From contig CAINDG010000050.1 in the NCBI GenBank assembly GCA_903847315.1, forward strand, positions 1 through 64,000: 64,000 bases of DNA. The letters are read 5' to 3'. The position numbers and the translations under genes were made by a program. Shown piece by piece: positions 9,388 to 17,323 of this stretch. Origin of the DNA: an uncultured Planctomycetota bacterium (GTDB lineage Bacteria; Planctomycetota; Phycisphaerae; Sedimentisphaerales; UBA12454). Numbering within the stretch: the first letter of the stretch is position 1; every line of letters starts with the position of its first letter. The notes below the pieces were generated by a model that had not been told where the DNA came from, did no database searches, and saw only the letters and a program-made list of their open reading frames with translations.

Positions 9388-11135
9388 CGCAAACCTCCGG
9401 TCATCATTAAATGCTCGACAATTGGACCTAAAGCAAGGGCCGGGAAAAACGTAAGTGCCCCGACAATCAAAATAATCATAACAAGAAATAGAATAAACAA
9501 TGGCGTATGTGTCGGTAGAGTGCCATGGCTGGATGGCACAATTTTTTTCTTCGAAAGAGAACCGGCAATGGCAAGCATTGGTATCGCAAGCCAGTATCTC
9601 GCGAAAAACATCGCCAGGCCCAGCGCAATATTATAAAAAAGATTATTTGTGGATAAGCCTGCGAACGCGCTGCCGTTATTGTTTCCAGTGGAAGAAAAGG
9701 CGTAAAGCACTTCACTAAAGCCATGGGGCCCCGGGTTGAAGATTGCCGCTTTTGCCTGTGGTAAAACGACTGAGACAGCAGTGCCGGCAAGAACGAGAAT
9801 GGGCGGAATCAAAATCACAAGTGAGGCCATTTTCATCTCATAAGATTCTATTTTCTTGCCCAGATATTCGGGAGTGCGGCCAATCATAAGGCCTGAAATA
9901 AAAACGGCGATAATCACAAACGCAATCATACCATAAAAGCCGGAGCCTACGCCGCCGAAAATCACTTCTCCTAATTGCATAAGCCACATCGGAATCATAC
10001 CGCTAAGAGGCATAAAAGAATCATGCATTGAATTTACCGAGCCGTTGGAAGCGGCGGTAGTGGCTGTCGCCCAGATGGCGGAATTCACTATTCCAAAGCG
10101 AACTTCTTTTCCTTCCATATTTCCGCCTGACTGAAAAGCGGTAACGTTCTGGTCAACGCCCAAATGAGCTAACAGGGGATTGCTTTTTTGTTCGAAGTAT
10201 ATGCAGCAATAGAGACAGGGAATAAAAATTATCAGCATAGCCGCTAAAATCGCCCAGCCCTGGCGAGTGTCTGAAACCATAAGCCCAAACGTATAGCATA
10301 AAGCGGCCGATATAAGAAGTATCGCCAGAACTTCCATAAAATTCGATAATGGCGTTGGGTTTTCAAACGGATGAGCGGAGTTAACATTGAAAAATCCTCC
10401 GCCATTTGTGCCTAATTGTTTGATGGCAATCTGTGAAGCAGCCGGGCCAACAGCAAGTATTTGCTCTGAAACAATTTTTCCCTCTGCATCTTTTGTCGGC
10501 TGAAGTAATGAAACTTTCACACTGGGCTTAAAAGTCTGGACAACACCCTGCGAAACCAAAACCAGCGACAGTATAATCGCCAGAGGCATTAAGATATAAA
10601 GAGTTGACCTGACCAAATCGACCCAGAAGTTGCCTATAGTGTCGATTTGCTTTTGAACAAACCCTCTGATTAAGGCGACGAGGATTGCCATTCCTGTCGC
10701 AGCGGAGACAAAGTTCTGCACAGTCAATCCGAGCATCTGCGTAAGATAGCTTAAGGTTGTCTCGCCGCCGTAACTTTGCCAATTGGTATTGGTAGCGAAA
10801 CTAACCGCTGTATTGAACGCCAAATCCGGCGGGACGGCAGGTATCGACATCGGGTTTAAAACAAGGTGTGCCTGTAAACGCTGAAGAGCGTAAACAACTA
10901 TTAAGCCAATAATATTAAACAACATTACGGCAAAAGCATAAGTTTTCCAGGTCATACTTATTTGGGAGTTGACTGCCGAGAAGCGGTAAATCAATTTTTC
11001 CACCGGCGATAACCATACGTTCAAGCCGACAGGTTTTCCTTCATATATACGAGCCATATATATGCCGAGCGGCTTTACCAATAAAAGCAGTGCGGCCAGA
11101 AAAATAACGCTTTGTATAATATTATTCAAAGTCAT
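9384..11135 (-). CDS. kdpA: K+-transporting ATPase subunit A
   Basis: A 583-residue polytopic membrane protein of the SKT superfamily, carrying the selectivity-filter-like motifs of Kdp[33 protein letters not shown] and [15 protein letters not shown]. It forms the potassium pathway of the Kdp pump. The ATG overlaps the kdpF stop and its own stop overlaps kdpB, so kdpF-A-B are translationally coupled. Confidence 0.98.
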   Translation of the reverse strand: MTLNNIIQSVIFLAALLLLVKPLGIYMARIYEGKPVGLNVWLSPVEKLIYRFSAVNSQISMTWKTYAFAVMLFNIIGLIVVYALQRLQAHLVLNPMSIPAVPPDLAFNTAVSFATNTNWQSYGGETTLSYLTQMLGLTVQNFVSAATGMAILVALIRGFVQKQIDTIGNFWVDLVRSTLYILMPLAIILSLVLVSQGVVQTFKPSVKVSLLQPTKDAEGKIVSEQILAVGPAASQIAIKQLGTNGGGFFNVNSAHPFENPTPLSNFMEVLAILLISAALCYTFGLMVSDTRQGWAILAAMLIIFIPCLYCCIYFEQKSNPLLAHLGVDQNVTAFQSGGNMEGKEVRFGIVNSAIWATATTAASNGSVNSMHDSFMPLSGMIPMWLMQLGEVIFGGVGSGFYGMIAFVIIAVFISGLMIGRTPEYLGKKIESYEMKMASLVILIPPILVLAGTAVSVVLPQAKAAIFNPGPHGFSEVLYAFSSTGNNNGSAFAGLSTNNLFYNIALGLAMFFARYWLAIPMLAIAGSLSKKKIVPSSHGTLPTHTPLFILFLVMIILIVGALTFFPALALGPIVEHLMMTGGLR

Positions 11136-11224
11136 GAGAATATCTCCGGCTTTAAAAGGGCAACCAGCAGATAAATAAACAGCAGCAGTGAAACAACTGC
11201 GCCTATCCAGTAAATAATTGGCAT
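11132..11224 (-). CDS. kdpF: K+-transporting ATPase small subunit F
   Basis: A 30-residue single-helix peptide starting MPIIYWIGAVVS and ending [13 protein letters not shown]. It matches KdpF's usual size and its Y-L-x-x-A-L-x-x-x-E-x-F tail. An RBS GGGAGAAA precedes the ATG, and the TGA stop overlaps the kdpA ATG. KdpF stabilises the KdpFABC complex in the membrane. Confidence 0.9.
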   Translation of the reverse strand: MPIIYWIGAVVSLLLFIYLLVALLKPEIFS

Positions 11225-11237
11225 ATAGTATTTCTCC

Positions 11238-11318
11238 CTAAACCTTTTCGCACAACGCGATAAACGCAAAGGTTACTACAGACAGCAAAACTATTATCAG
11301 CAGAAAAAAGATATCCAT
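11238..11318 (-). CDS. 26-residue membrane micro-protein leading the kdp operon
   Basis: Reading MDIFFLLIIVLLSVVT followed by FAFIALCEKV: one hydrophobic helix with a short charged tail ending in Cys-Glu-Lys-Val. It sits 13 bp upstream of kdpF and downstream of the riboswitch terminator. From memory, short peptides with a C-[DE]-[KR]-[LV] tail precede kdpF/kdpA in other bacteria; this was not checked. It could be an additional Kdp subunit or a translated leader. The RBS is weak (GGAA). Confidence 0.5.
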   Translation of the reverse strand: MDIFFLLIIVLLSVVTFAFIALCEKV

Positions 11319-11447
11319 TTTTATTTTCCAAAAACAATCAAAGTATAAATTCTACCACCTGACTATTTATAAAACAACATCTGCAGCAAGAGAGGTATCC
11401 GCTTTTTTATCAAATCATATAAGTATTTCCCTTTATGGTGGGCATAG

Positions 11448-11478
11448 GGAAAACGAAAAACCGCCAGGCGGCAGTTTT
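11448..11478 (-). terminator. Terminator hairpin of the kdp riboswitch
   Basis: Minus-strand GCCGCC-TGGCGG hairpin followed by TTTTTCGTTTT, lying about 25 bases after the aptamer and 130 bases before the first kdp ORF. This is the expected expression platform of a transcription-terminating riboswitch; the usual ydaO response is shut-off when c-di-AMP is high. Confidence 0.6.
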
Positions 11479-11496
11479 GTATCCAGCCATTGCCCT

Positions 11497-11622
11497 TTCA
11501 AAAGCCTACGAGGTTAGCTGACGGGCGAGGACTTGAAAGTGTCCTTTTCTCCTGAAGGAGAAATTAGCCCCAAAATTTGGGTCCCCCGTATTTGTGCAAT
11601 TACGCACAAATCTCGGCTACAA
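11497..11622 (-). promoter_or_regulatory. ydaO/yuaA-type c-di-AMP riboswitch aptamer
   Basis: The minus-strand leader of the kdp operon contains the hallmark segments of this riboswitch class in order: GTAGCCGAGA, a variable hairpin (TTTGTGCG...GCACAAA), ACGGGGGACCCA, TTGGGGCTAAT, then CCCGTCAGCTAACCTCGTAGGC. The last block is the most diagnostic, and the outer GTAGCC and GGCTTT can pair as the P1 stem. ydaO riboswitches bind cyclic di-AMP and commonly control potassium uptake genes. It is followed by a terminator hairpin. A covariance-model (RF00379) search was not possible here; the match is by eye but dense. Confidence 0.88.
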
Positions 11623-11650
11623 TAACGTATATATTTTTTTTGTTGATATA

Positions 11651-11679
11651 ATGCTATATATGCTTTTTTTACGTGTCAA
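11651..11679 (-). promoter_or_regulatory. Promoter of the kdp operon
   Basis: Minus-strand TTGACA (11674-11679), 17-base spacer, TAGCAT (11651-11656). Transcription would start near 11644, just ahead of the riboswitch aptamer. The -35 is perfect. Confidence 0.6.
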
Positions 11680-11772
11680 GTCTTTTTTGTATCATTGTCG
11701 GCAGCGGCAGGATATCGATAAAATCTGCTTGCCAATCGGCTTTTTCTTGCATATCCTTAACTGGTCTGAAAT

Positions 11773-12600
11773 ATGAAGGTTACAATTTCAACATTACGCG
11801 ATGCCAAGGCTCAGGGGCGGAAGTTTGCCGCTGTGAGCTGTTATGATTATACAAGTGCGAAGCTTGTTGCCGCTGCCGGTGTGGAGGTTCTGTTTGTAGG
11901 CGACTCTGCTGCGCAGTTGATGCTTGGCTTCGACTCAACTTTGCCGGCAACGATGGACTTTATGGCTGCAATAACCGCGGCGGTCAAAAGGGCCGCTCCT
12001 GACAGGCTTATTGTCGCAGATTTACCTTATGAATCCTTTCAGGCCGGCACGGAGCGGATAGTAAAAGATTCGCAAAGATTTGTTAAAGAATGCAATGCCG
12101 ATATTGTAAAGATTGAGGCAAATGACATACCGATTGAGACAATAAAAGCGATTGTGAATACAGGAATTGCTGTAATGCCTCATTTGGGCATAAGGCCGCA
12201 GACCCTTCAATACAAGGCAAGGGGTACAACTGCCGATGATGCTGCGGAGCTTATAAAATTTGCTGAACGAATGTGCCAGGCAGGTGCGTCTATGCTTTTG
12301 CTGGAAGGCACCGCAAGGGAAGCTGCTAAAATTATTACGCAAAAACTTCCGATACCGGTCATAAGTTGCGGCTCCGGTCCTGATTGCGATGGTCAGGTAT
12401 TGATTATGCCGGACATATTAAATCTTAGCGATAGTCATAAGCCGAAATTTTCCAAGAGTTTTGCGAATATCGGCAAAGCCTGTACGGAGGCAGTTGCTTT
12501 GTATGCAGACCAGATTAAGCAGGGGCTTTTCCCTGACGACTCTCATAGTTATCATATGAAGAGCGGCGAATATGAAAAACTTCAAAAACTGATAGGCTGA
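11773..12600 (+). CDS. panB: 3-methyl-2-oxobutanoate hydroxymethyltransferase
   Basis: A 275-residue TIM-barrel enzyme making ketopantoate from 2-oxoisovalerate and methylene-tetrahydrofolate, the first step to pantothenate and CoA. Typical PanB sequences are seen: AVSCYDYTSAKL, VLFVGDSAAQLMLGFDSTLP (metal-binding Asp in VGDS), IVADLPYESFQ, AVMPHLGIRPQTL, LLEGTA and PVISCGSGPDCDGQVL. The usual GAGxxxDGQ glycines are partly changed (GSGPDCDGQ). It is followed four bases later by a glycosyltransferase gene. The RBS is weak. Confidence 0.93.
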   Translation: MKVTISTLRDAKAQGRKFAAVSCYDYTSAKLVAAAGVEVLFVGDSAAQLMLGFDSTLPATMDFMAAITAAVKRAAPDRLIVADLPYESFQAGTERIVKDSQRFVKECNADIVKIEANDIPIETIKAIVNTGIAVMPHLGIRPQTLQYKARGTTADDAAELIKFAERMCQAGASMLLLEGTAREAAKIITQKLPIPVISCGSGPDCDGQVLIMPDILNLSDSHKPKFSKSFANIGKACTEAVALYADQIKQGLFPDDSHSYHMKSGEYEKLQKLIG

Positions 12601-12604
12601 ATAT

Positions 12605-13705
12605 ATGCTGTTGAATGAACCGATAACAGACAGTCAAAACCAGGCGGTGGCTATTCGTCCATTGATTGTTTCGGATAGCGACACTATCAGGCAATATTGT
12701 TCGCCGTTTCGTCATTTGCTTTTTGGTTTTGAGGCTCAGGGCGTAACTTCTGCGATGGTTGTACCGCCGGCCAGCGATATCGAATCTCTTCTTTTCCCCG
12801 GTGCCGGGATAGTTGAGTATCCGGCTTTAAGATTCCCTTTGTTTTTCTTTCAGAACCGCAAACTGCTGCTTTCGCGGATGGAGGAAATCAATCCCAGCAT
12901 AATTCATTGTTATGGCATATCGAAAACGCTGCTGGCAAAATCGCTTTCGGAACATCTGGGCATACCGGCGGTAATCACCATAAACTCCGGCCATATCGGC
13001 GTCCTCGATAAAATGATTATAAATAAAAATTTTGAAAAGATTATCGTCCCATCGGCGCAGATTGCGGAGCAGTTAAGACAAAAAGGTTTTTCACAGGAGA
13101 AAATATCGCAGGTCAATGTCGGCACATTTGCGGATGAAAGTTGCGCCTGTTTCGCCAGGCCGGACAGACTGGCGAGTATGATAGTTCCCTGCTCTTTTGA
13201 TAAGTTTTCCGATTATGAACCGCTGCTGGGTGCAATCAGGCACTTGTCGGTTGACGGTTATGAATTTGTTGTTGTTTTTATGGGGCAGGGACGTGCCGAA
13301 GGTCAAATCCGTGATTTCATAAGGTCCACCGGCCTTGTTCAAACCGTTACCATTTCGCCGCAGATGAGGCCTTTGCGTTCTGTTTTTCGCGGCTGCGATA
13401 TACTCATTCATCCCTGCTGTTTTGACGGATATAATCCGGCGGTAATAGAGGCTGCCGCGGCAGGTCTGGCGATAGCCGCTGATAAAAATAATTCTGAGGA
13501 GTTTTTGCGGGACGGTTCCACTGCTGTTTTGTTCGATTGCAATGACGAATTAAGCATTTACTCGGCGATTCAGAGATTACTTGACAATAAAGAGTTAGCA
13601 AAATCAATTGCGCAGACCGCACAGGATTGCCTTCGCAGCAGCAATTCCGTCAGCTCAATGGTGGATAATTTGCTGAAAATATACCAGGCTGCGGCGCATC
13701 AGTGA
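12605..13705 (+). CDS. Glycosyltransferase, GT4-like
   Basis: A 366-residue GT-B fold glycosyltransferase. The N-terminal half holds a Rossmann-like domain (IIHCYGISKTLLAKSLSEHLGIPAVITI). The C-terminal half has the group-1/GT4 pattern: FVVVFMGQGRAEGQIRDFI, HPCCFDGYNPAVIEAAAAG (the acidic E-x7-E-type donor-sugar region) and FLRDGSTAVLF. The opening glycine-rich acceptor loop of typical GT4 proteins is replaced by a shorter N-terminus. Donor and acceptor are unknown. It probably shares a transcript with panB (4-bp gap), a pairing with no obvious functional link. Confidence 0.75.
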   Translation: MLLNEPITDSQNQAVAIRPLIVSDSDTIRQYCSPFRHLLFGFEAQGVTSAMVVPPASDIESLLFPGAGIVEYPALRFPLFFFQNRKLLLSRMEEINPSIIHCYGISKTLLAKSLSEHLGIPAVITINSGHIGVLDKMIINKNFEKIIVPSAQIAEQLRQKGFSQEKISQVNVGTFADESCACFARPDRLASMIVPCSFDKFSDYEPLLGAIRHLSVDGYEFVVVFMGQGRAEGQIRDFIRSTGLVQTVTISPQMRPLRSVFRGCDILIHPCCFDGYNPAVIEAAAAGLAIAADKNNSEEFLRDGSTAVLFDCNDELSIYSAIQRLLDNKELAKSIAQTAQDCLRSSNSVSSMVDNLLKIYQAAAHQ

Positions 13706-13721
13706 AAAAGCAGAAAACAAA

Positions 13722-14594
13722 TCAGACGTTCAGTCCGTAATCTTTCAGCAGTTTGCGCAGCGTTTCTTTCTGCGTATCGTCCAGCGGCGTCATAGGCAGA
13801 CGCATTTCTTCCGAAGCCATACCGAGCATCGCCATCGCAGCTTTTACCGGTATCGGGTTTGTCGCAAGAGATAACATTGTTTTGGAAAGTTTGAACAGTT
13901 TGTTATGCCATTTTCTCGCCGAAACGAAATCGCCTTCCAAAATCAAATCTGTCATCGCTTTCACATCGTTCGGAACAACATTGGCAACAACGCTGATTAC
14001 GCCTTTTCCGCCGACCGAACATATCGGCAGCGTCAGCGAATCGTCGCCGGACAGGATTGTTATATCACAAAGGTTCGCAATCTCGCTGGAAAAGTCTAAT
14101 TGGCCCGTCGCCTCTTTTACCGCGACGATATTTTCAATTTTGGAAAGCCTGGCTATAGTTTGAGGCGTCATTCCCGCTCCGCATCTGCCTGGTATATTAT
14201 AGAGTACTATCGGCAAATCGACTTCCTCGGCTATCGCCGAAAAATGCTGGAAGAATCCTTCCTGCGTCGGTTTGTTATAGTAGGGCGTTACCTGAAGCGA
14301 GGCGTCTGCTCCGACTTTTTTCGCAAAGGCGGTAAGTTCAATCGCTTCAGCCGTGCTGTTGGAGCCGGTACCTGCTATCACGGGTACTTTACCGTTAACA
14401 ACTTTTACCACCCGTTCGATAACCTGACGATGTTCCGGATGACTTAGCGTCGGCGATTCGCCTGTTGTGCCGCAGGGCACTATACCGTCGATGCCGCTTT
14501 TAAGTTGGAACTGCACAAGCTCTTCGAGCGTATTATAATCGACCTCACCGCTGTCAAACGGCGTTATAATCGCTACCATTGCTCCATTAAACAT
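13722..14594 (-). CDS. dapA: 4-hydroxy-tetrahydrodipicolinate synthase
   Basis: A 290-residue class I aldolase of lysine/diaminopimelate synthesis, condensing pyruvate with aspartate semialdehyde. Motifs: PCGTTGESPTL (pyruvate pocket), YNIPGRCGAGM (catalytic Tyr) and IVAVKEATGQL (Schiff-base Lys). Full length. pdxJ lies 18 bp upstream on the same strand, so the two may be co-transcribed. Confidence 0.96.
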   Translation of the reverse strand: MFNGAMVAIITPFDSGEVDYNTLEELVQFQLKSGIDGIVPCGTTGESPTLSHPEHRQVIERVVKVVNGKVPVIAGTGSNSTAEAIELTAFAKKVGADASLQVTPYYNKPTQEGFFQHFSAIAEEVDLPIVLYNIPGRCGAGMTPQTIARLSKIENIVAVKEATGQLDFSSEIANLCDITILSGDDSLTLPICSVGGKGVISVVANVVPNDVKAMTDLILEGDFVSARKWHNKLFKLSKTMLSLATNPIPVKAAMAMLGMASEEMRLPMTPLDDTQKETLRKLLKDYGLNV

Positions 14595-14612
14595 TTTTAT
14601 GACTCCTGATTT

Positions 14613-15356
14613 TTAGGAATTTTTTTCCAATATTTTACAATATTCTTTCACCGCATTTGCAAGTCCCATATCTATCGCATCAGATATCAATGCGTGTCCG
14701 ATTGAGACTTCCATTACCGGCTTTACATTCTCGCAGAAAAACGTCAGATTATCAAGATTTAAATCGTGCCCTGCGTTTACGCCAAGCCCGATTTCATCAG
14801 CTCTTTTCGCGGCGGCAGCGAATTTGGCGATAAGAGCTTCGAAATTTTTTTTCTTCGCGAAAGCCCTTGCGAAAGGCTCGGTATAAAGCTCGATGCGGTT
14901 TGCTCCGATTTGCTTTGCCGCCTCCACAGTTTCGAGCACAGGGTCCACGAAGAGACTTACCCTTATTCCAAGGTTATTTAGTTTATCTATTATTGGCGTA
15001 AGTTTCCTTATATTTTCTTTATTCAAATCCCAGCCGTGGTCGCTGGTTACCGCTCCGATTACGTCCGGCACAAGTGTCGCCTGCGTTGGTCTGATATCTG
15101 GCATTATTTCCATATACCTGCCTTCGAGCGGGTTGCCTTCGATATTAAATTCGACTTTGCTTACGATAGATTTCAATTCGTAAACATCGGAATATCTTAT
15201 ATGCCTTTCATCCGGCCGGGGATGGACTGTTATCCCGTACGCACCGGCCGCGATGCAGGTTCTTGCCGCCTTTGTTACGCTCGGAATACCCAGCGTGCGG
15301 GCATTGCGTACAAGGGCGATTTTATTCAAATTTACACTTAAATGGGTCATAATCAA
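14613..15356 (-). CDS. pdxJ: Pyridoxine 5'-phosphate synthase
   Basis: A 247-residue TIM barrel that closes the ring of vitamin B6 from 1-deoxyxylulose 5-phosphate and aminoacetone phosphate. Motifs: LSVNLNKIALVRNARTLG, GITVHPRPDERHIR, the EFNIEGNP strand, LGVNAGHDLNLDNL and EVSIGHALISDAI. Length fits the family. The 150 bp upstream carry a short coding-like remnant, described separately as a finding. Confidence 0.96.
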   Translation of the reverse strand: MIMTHLSVNLNKIALVRNARTLGIPSVTKAARTCIAAGAYGITVHPRPDERHIRYSDVYELKSIVSKVEFNIEGNPLEGRYMEIMPDIRPTQATLVPDVIGAVTSDHGWDLNKENIRKLTPIIDKLNNLGIRVSLFVDPVLETVEAAKQIGANRIELYTEPFARAFAKKKNFEALIAKFAAAAKRADEIGLGVNAGHDLNLDNLTFFCENVKPVMEVSIGHALISDAIDMGLANAVKEYCKILEKNS

Positions 15357-15510
15357 ATTCTTCCAATGAAATTATACTCAATTGAATATGCTCGGCAAGG
15401 GGAAAAGCTTTACATTGATTTTATAAGTTTAACATAGTCGCTGGTTTCATTTTCTTTAATCAGTGATTTATTGATAATCGCCAGATTTGATTTAAGAACG
15501 CTATCATGTT

Positions 15511-16224
15511 TTATGCGAGAGATTTTACAAATTGAACTGCCTGTTTAGTAAAAGCGCCGTCAACCCATCGCGTTGGGCTGCGTTGAATGCTTAGTTTCCC
15601 CCCAAAATCCCCAAAGATTTTTCGCATTTCAGGTGACAAAATCTTTAAAGGTTTGCCTGCTCGGTCCTGACCCATCGTGCTGATTAAAACCGCTTTACTC
15701 AACATGCGGCTGTTACGAGAACCCTTGACCAAAACAAGATTATTTTTTTGTTGCTCGTATATGCTTCTATGACGCACATGGAAATTATCGCCAAATAATT
15801 CCTGTATTTGAACAGGCGTAAATCCGCTCGCGTATCCAGCAGCAGAGATTTCAAAATACCCCATTAGATATAATGCTGGTTCAGACTTGTAATCCCATCC
15901 TTCCAAACCACAATAGAAAATCAAATAATCGCCTTGTTGCAAATGTCGCAAACCAGCTTTAGGCGAGGTCGGGTCCCCATATGTGAAAGTGACAAATTCA
16001 GGATCAAAGTGTATGGATTGATCGGCAACTTTAGCCTTGCGGGTTTCTGGAAAATAATCTACCAGCCTTTTGCCATGTTTGCCTATTGTGTTGCCATAAG
16101 TGCGTTCATCTTTTCTAAGGCCGTCAGGTATCGGGATGTACTCAAATGTACCATCCTGGAATAATGGCCCGTGTATACCTCCCGAACCAGTATCAATTCC
16201 TATTCTGACCAATGCGACTTTCAT
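15511..16224 (-). CDS. Nmad3-like protein (nucleotide-modification-associated domain 3)
   Basis: A 237-residue cytosolic protein with no signal or helices. Its start MKVALVRIGIDTGSGGIHGP and PIPDGL, then FDPEFVTFTYGDP, a LQQGDYLIFYCGL strand and YLMGYFEI match what I know of the Nmad3 family, defined by Iyer and co-workers from genes near DNA base-modification enzymes. Its biochemical activity is not established. It follows an Nmad2-like gene after 9 bp, so the two form a unit. Low GC and AT-rich codons compared with neighbouring dapA/pdxJ fit recent acquisition. The family call is by eye. Confidence 0.65.
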   Translation of the reverse strand: MKVALVRIGIDTGSGGIHGPLFQDGTFEYIPIPDGLRKDERTYGNTIGKHGKRLVDYFPETRKAKVADQSIHFDPEFVTFTYGDPTSPKAGLRHLQQGDYLIFYCGLEGWDYKSEPALYLMGYFEISAAGYASGFTPVQIQELFGDNFHVRHRSIYEQQKNNLVLVKGSRNSRMLSKAVLISTMGQDRAGKPLKILSPEMRKIFGDFGGKLSIQRSPTRWVDGAFTKQAVQFVKSLA

Positions 16225-16233
16225 AATTCACCC

Positions 16234-16953
16234 TTATTTCTGAAATGAAGCGAGCAAGTCTTGAAGATTATCTTTCTTTTGCCCACGAGAAAGTTGACTC
16301 GGATAAAACAACATCGGTTTATTCCACAGGAAGCTGTATTGCGTGTCCCCTATCAATAGTGCCGCCTTACGACCACTTACACCCTTTTCATAATTTATAT
16401 CCTTATGCCAATTGTTTGGATTCTTTGGATTGGCGTGAACATGATTCTGAATTGGCGGGTGGTAGTTCTGAGGATTAAAGACCTCCTTGTCAATCAGCTT
16501 GCTCTTAGGTTGAAATATATCTCCAAACTTATTTCTATGGGCTAATTTAGCCTGTTTTACGGTATCAGGTAATTTATCTGAATACCATAGTTCGTAATAA
16601 GATTTGAAGGCAATTCCGACTTTCATAAGATAAATTAAAGCGTTTCTTCCTTTTCCTTCCTTTTTTCCAGTAAATCCTGCAACCCAAATATTATCGCACC
16701 ACTTATCTATAGTCCGAAATGTACGCATCCAATGTTTACACGTACAAAGCGATATAACATCGTCTTGAAAGTTAGGGGCACTTCCTTTTTGAACGAAATC
16801 ACCTTCATGATTTTTGACAGTATCAACGATGTAACTATACACAATTGCCTTAGTTGCATCTATCTTCAAGCACAAGGCACCAAGCGAGAGATTTAGGTTT
16901 TGCCCAGTTTGAGGAAAGGGCTGGGAAAAGTCGGATATACAACTCATTGTCAA
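16234..16953 (-). CDS. Nmad2-like protein (nucleotide-modification-associated domain 2)
   Basis: A 239-residue soluble protein. The pattern VYSYIVDT...GSAPN...SLCTCKHWMR, the strand IWVAGFTG, IYLMKVGIAFKSYYELWYS, HRNKFGDIFQPK and the C-terminal ALLIGDTQYSFLWNKP parallels the Nmad2 layout (YSYVV, APN, C-TCK, L-Y-M-V, GD-IY, LIS-FWYFG). Nmad2 and Nmad3 were described as components of systems linked to modified DNA bases; what they do is unknown. It is the first gene of the pair, with a long leader containing inverted repeats. Confidence 0.55.
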   Translation of the reverse strand: MTMSCISDFSQPFPQTGQNLNLSLGALCLKIDATKAIVYSYIVDTVKNHEGDFVQKGSAPNFQDDVISLCTCKHWMRTFRTIDKWCDNIWVAGFTGKKEGKGRNALIYLMKVGIAFKSYYELWYSDKLPDTVKQAKLAHRNKFGDIFQPKSKLIDKEVFNPQNYHPPIQNHVHANPKNPNNWHKDINYEKGVSGRKAALLIGDTQYSFLWNKPMLFYPSQLSRGQKKDNLQDLLASFQK

Positions 16954-16989
16954 ATTCCTTTTGATAAAAGGCGTCTAACACTGCTTATG

Positions 16990-17046
16990 CAGTCTGTCTA
17001 AAACGGGAAACCTTGTCCCCGCATGCCTCTGGCGGGGAACAGACTG
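16990..17046. repeat. 57-bp nested inverted repeat upstream of the Nmad pair
   Basis: The outer arms CAGTCTGT (16990-16997) and ACAGACTG (17039-17046) and the inner arms TCCCCGC (17016-17022) and GCGGGGA (17032-17038) are all perfect. It lies 37 bp upstream of the Nmad2-like start. It could be a recombination-site fold, a regulatory hairpin in the leader, or the remnant of a miniature element. The surrounding gap (16954-17222) shows no gene. Confidence 0.5.
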
Positions 17047-17222
17047 TTTCTGCCAGTATAACAAGTTCCTGTTGCAATTCCTCGTTGCTCCGCAAGAATT
17101 ATATCTCTTTTTCTTTTCAAACTCAACTTATTTTACATACTTAAATATATCCGCAAAATCCACGTAATCCGTGGTTAAAAATCCTCTTTTCATTATCTTA
17201 AATCGCGGTTAATATAGTTCTT

Positions 17223-17323
17223 GTCATTTCGAGCGTAGCCCCTTAGGGGCGAAGTCGAGAAATCTGTTTAAAGTAGATTTCTCCACTTCATTCCCCCTTA
17301 GGGGTCATTCCGGTCGAAATGAC
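17223..17323. repeat. MITE-like 101-bp inverted-repeat element
   Basis: It begins GTCATTTCGA and ends TCGAAATGAC, perfect 10-bp terminal inverted repeats. Internally, AGAAATCT and AGATTTCT and two CCCCTTAGGGG blocks also mirror each other. This is the look of a miniature inverted-repeat element; similar GTCATTTCGAGC elements are common in environmental genomes (from memory). Its right end runs into the start codon of the following SDR gene. Confidence 0.7.

Noticed and set aside
11594-11776. 60-residue plus-strand ORF before panB
   Set aside because: It lies over the antisense of the kdp riboswitch and promoter, and its translation has no protein-like features. The conserved RNA on the other strand explains the sequence.
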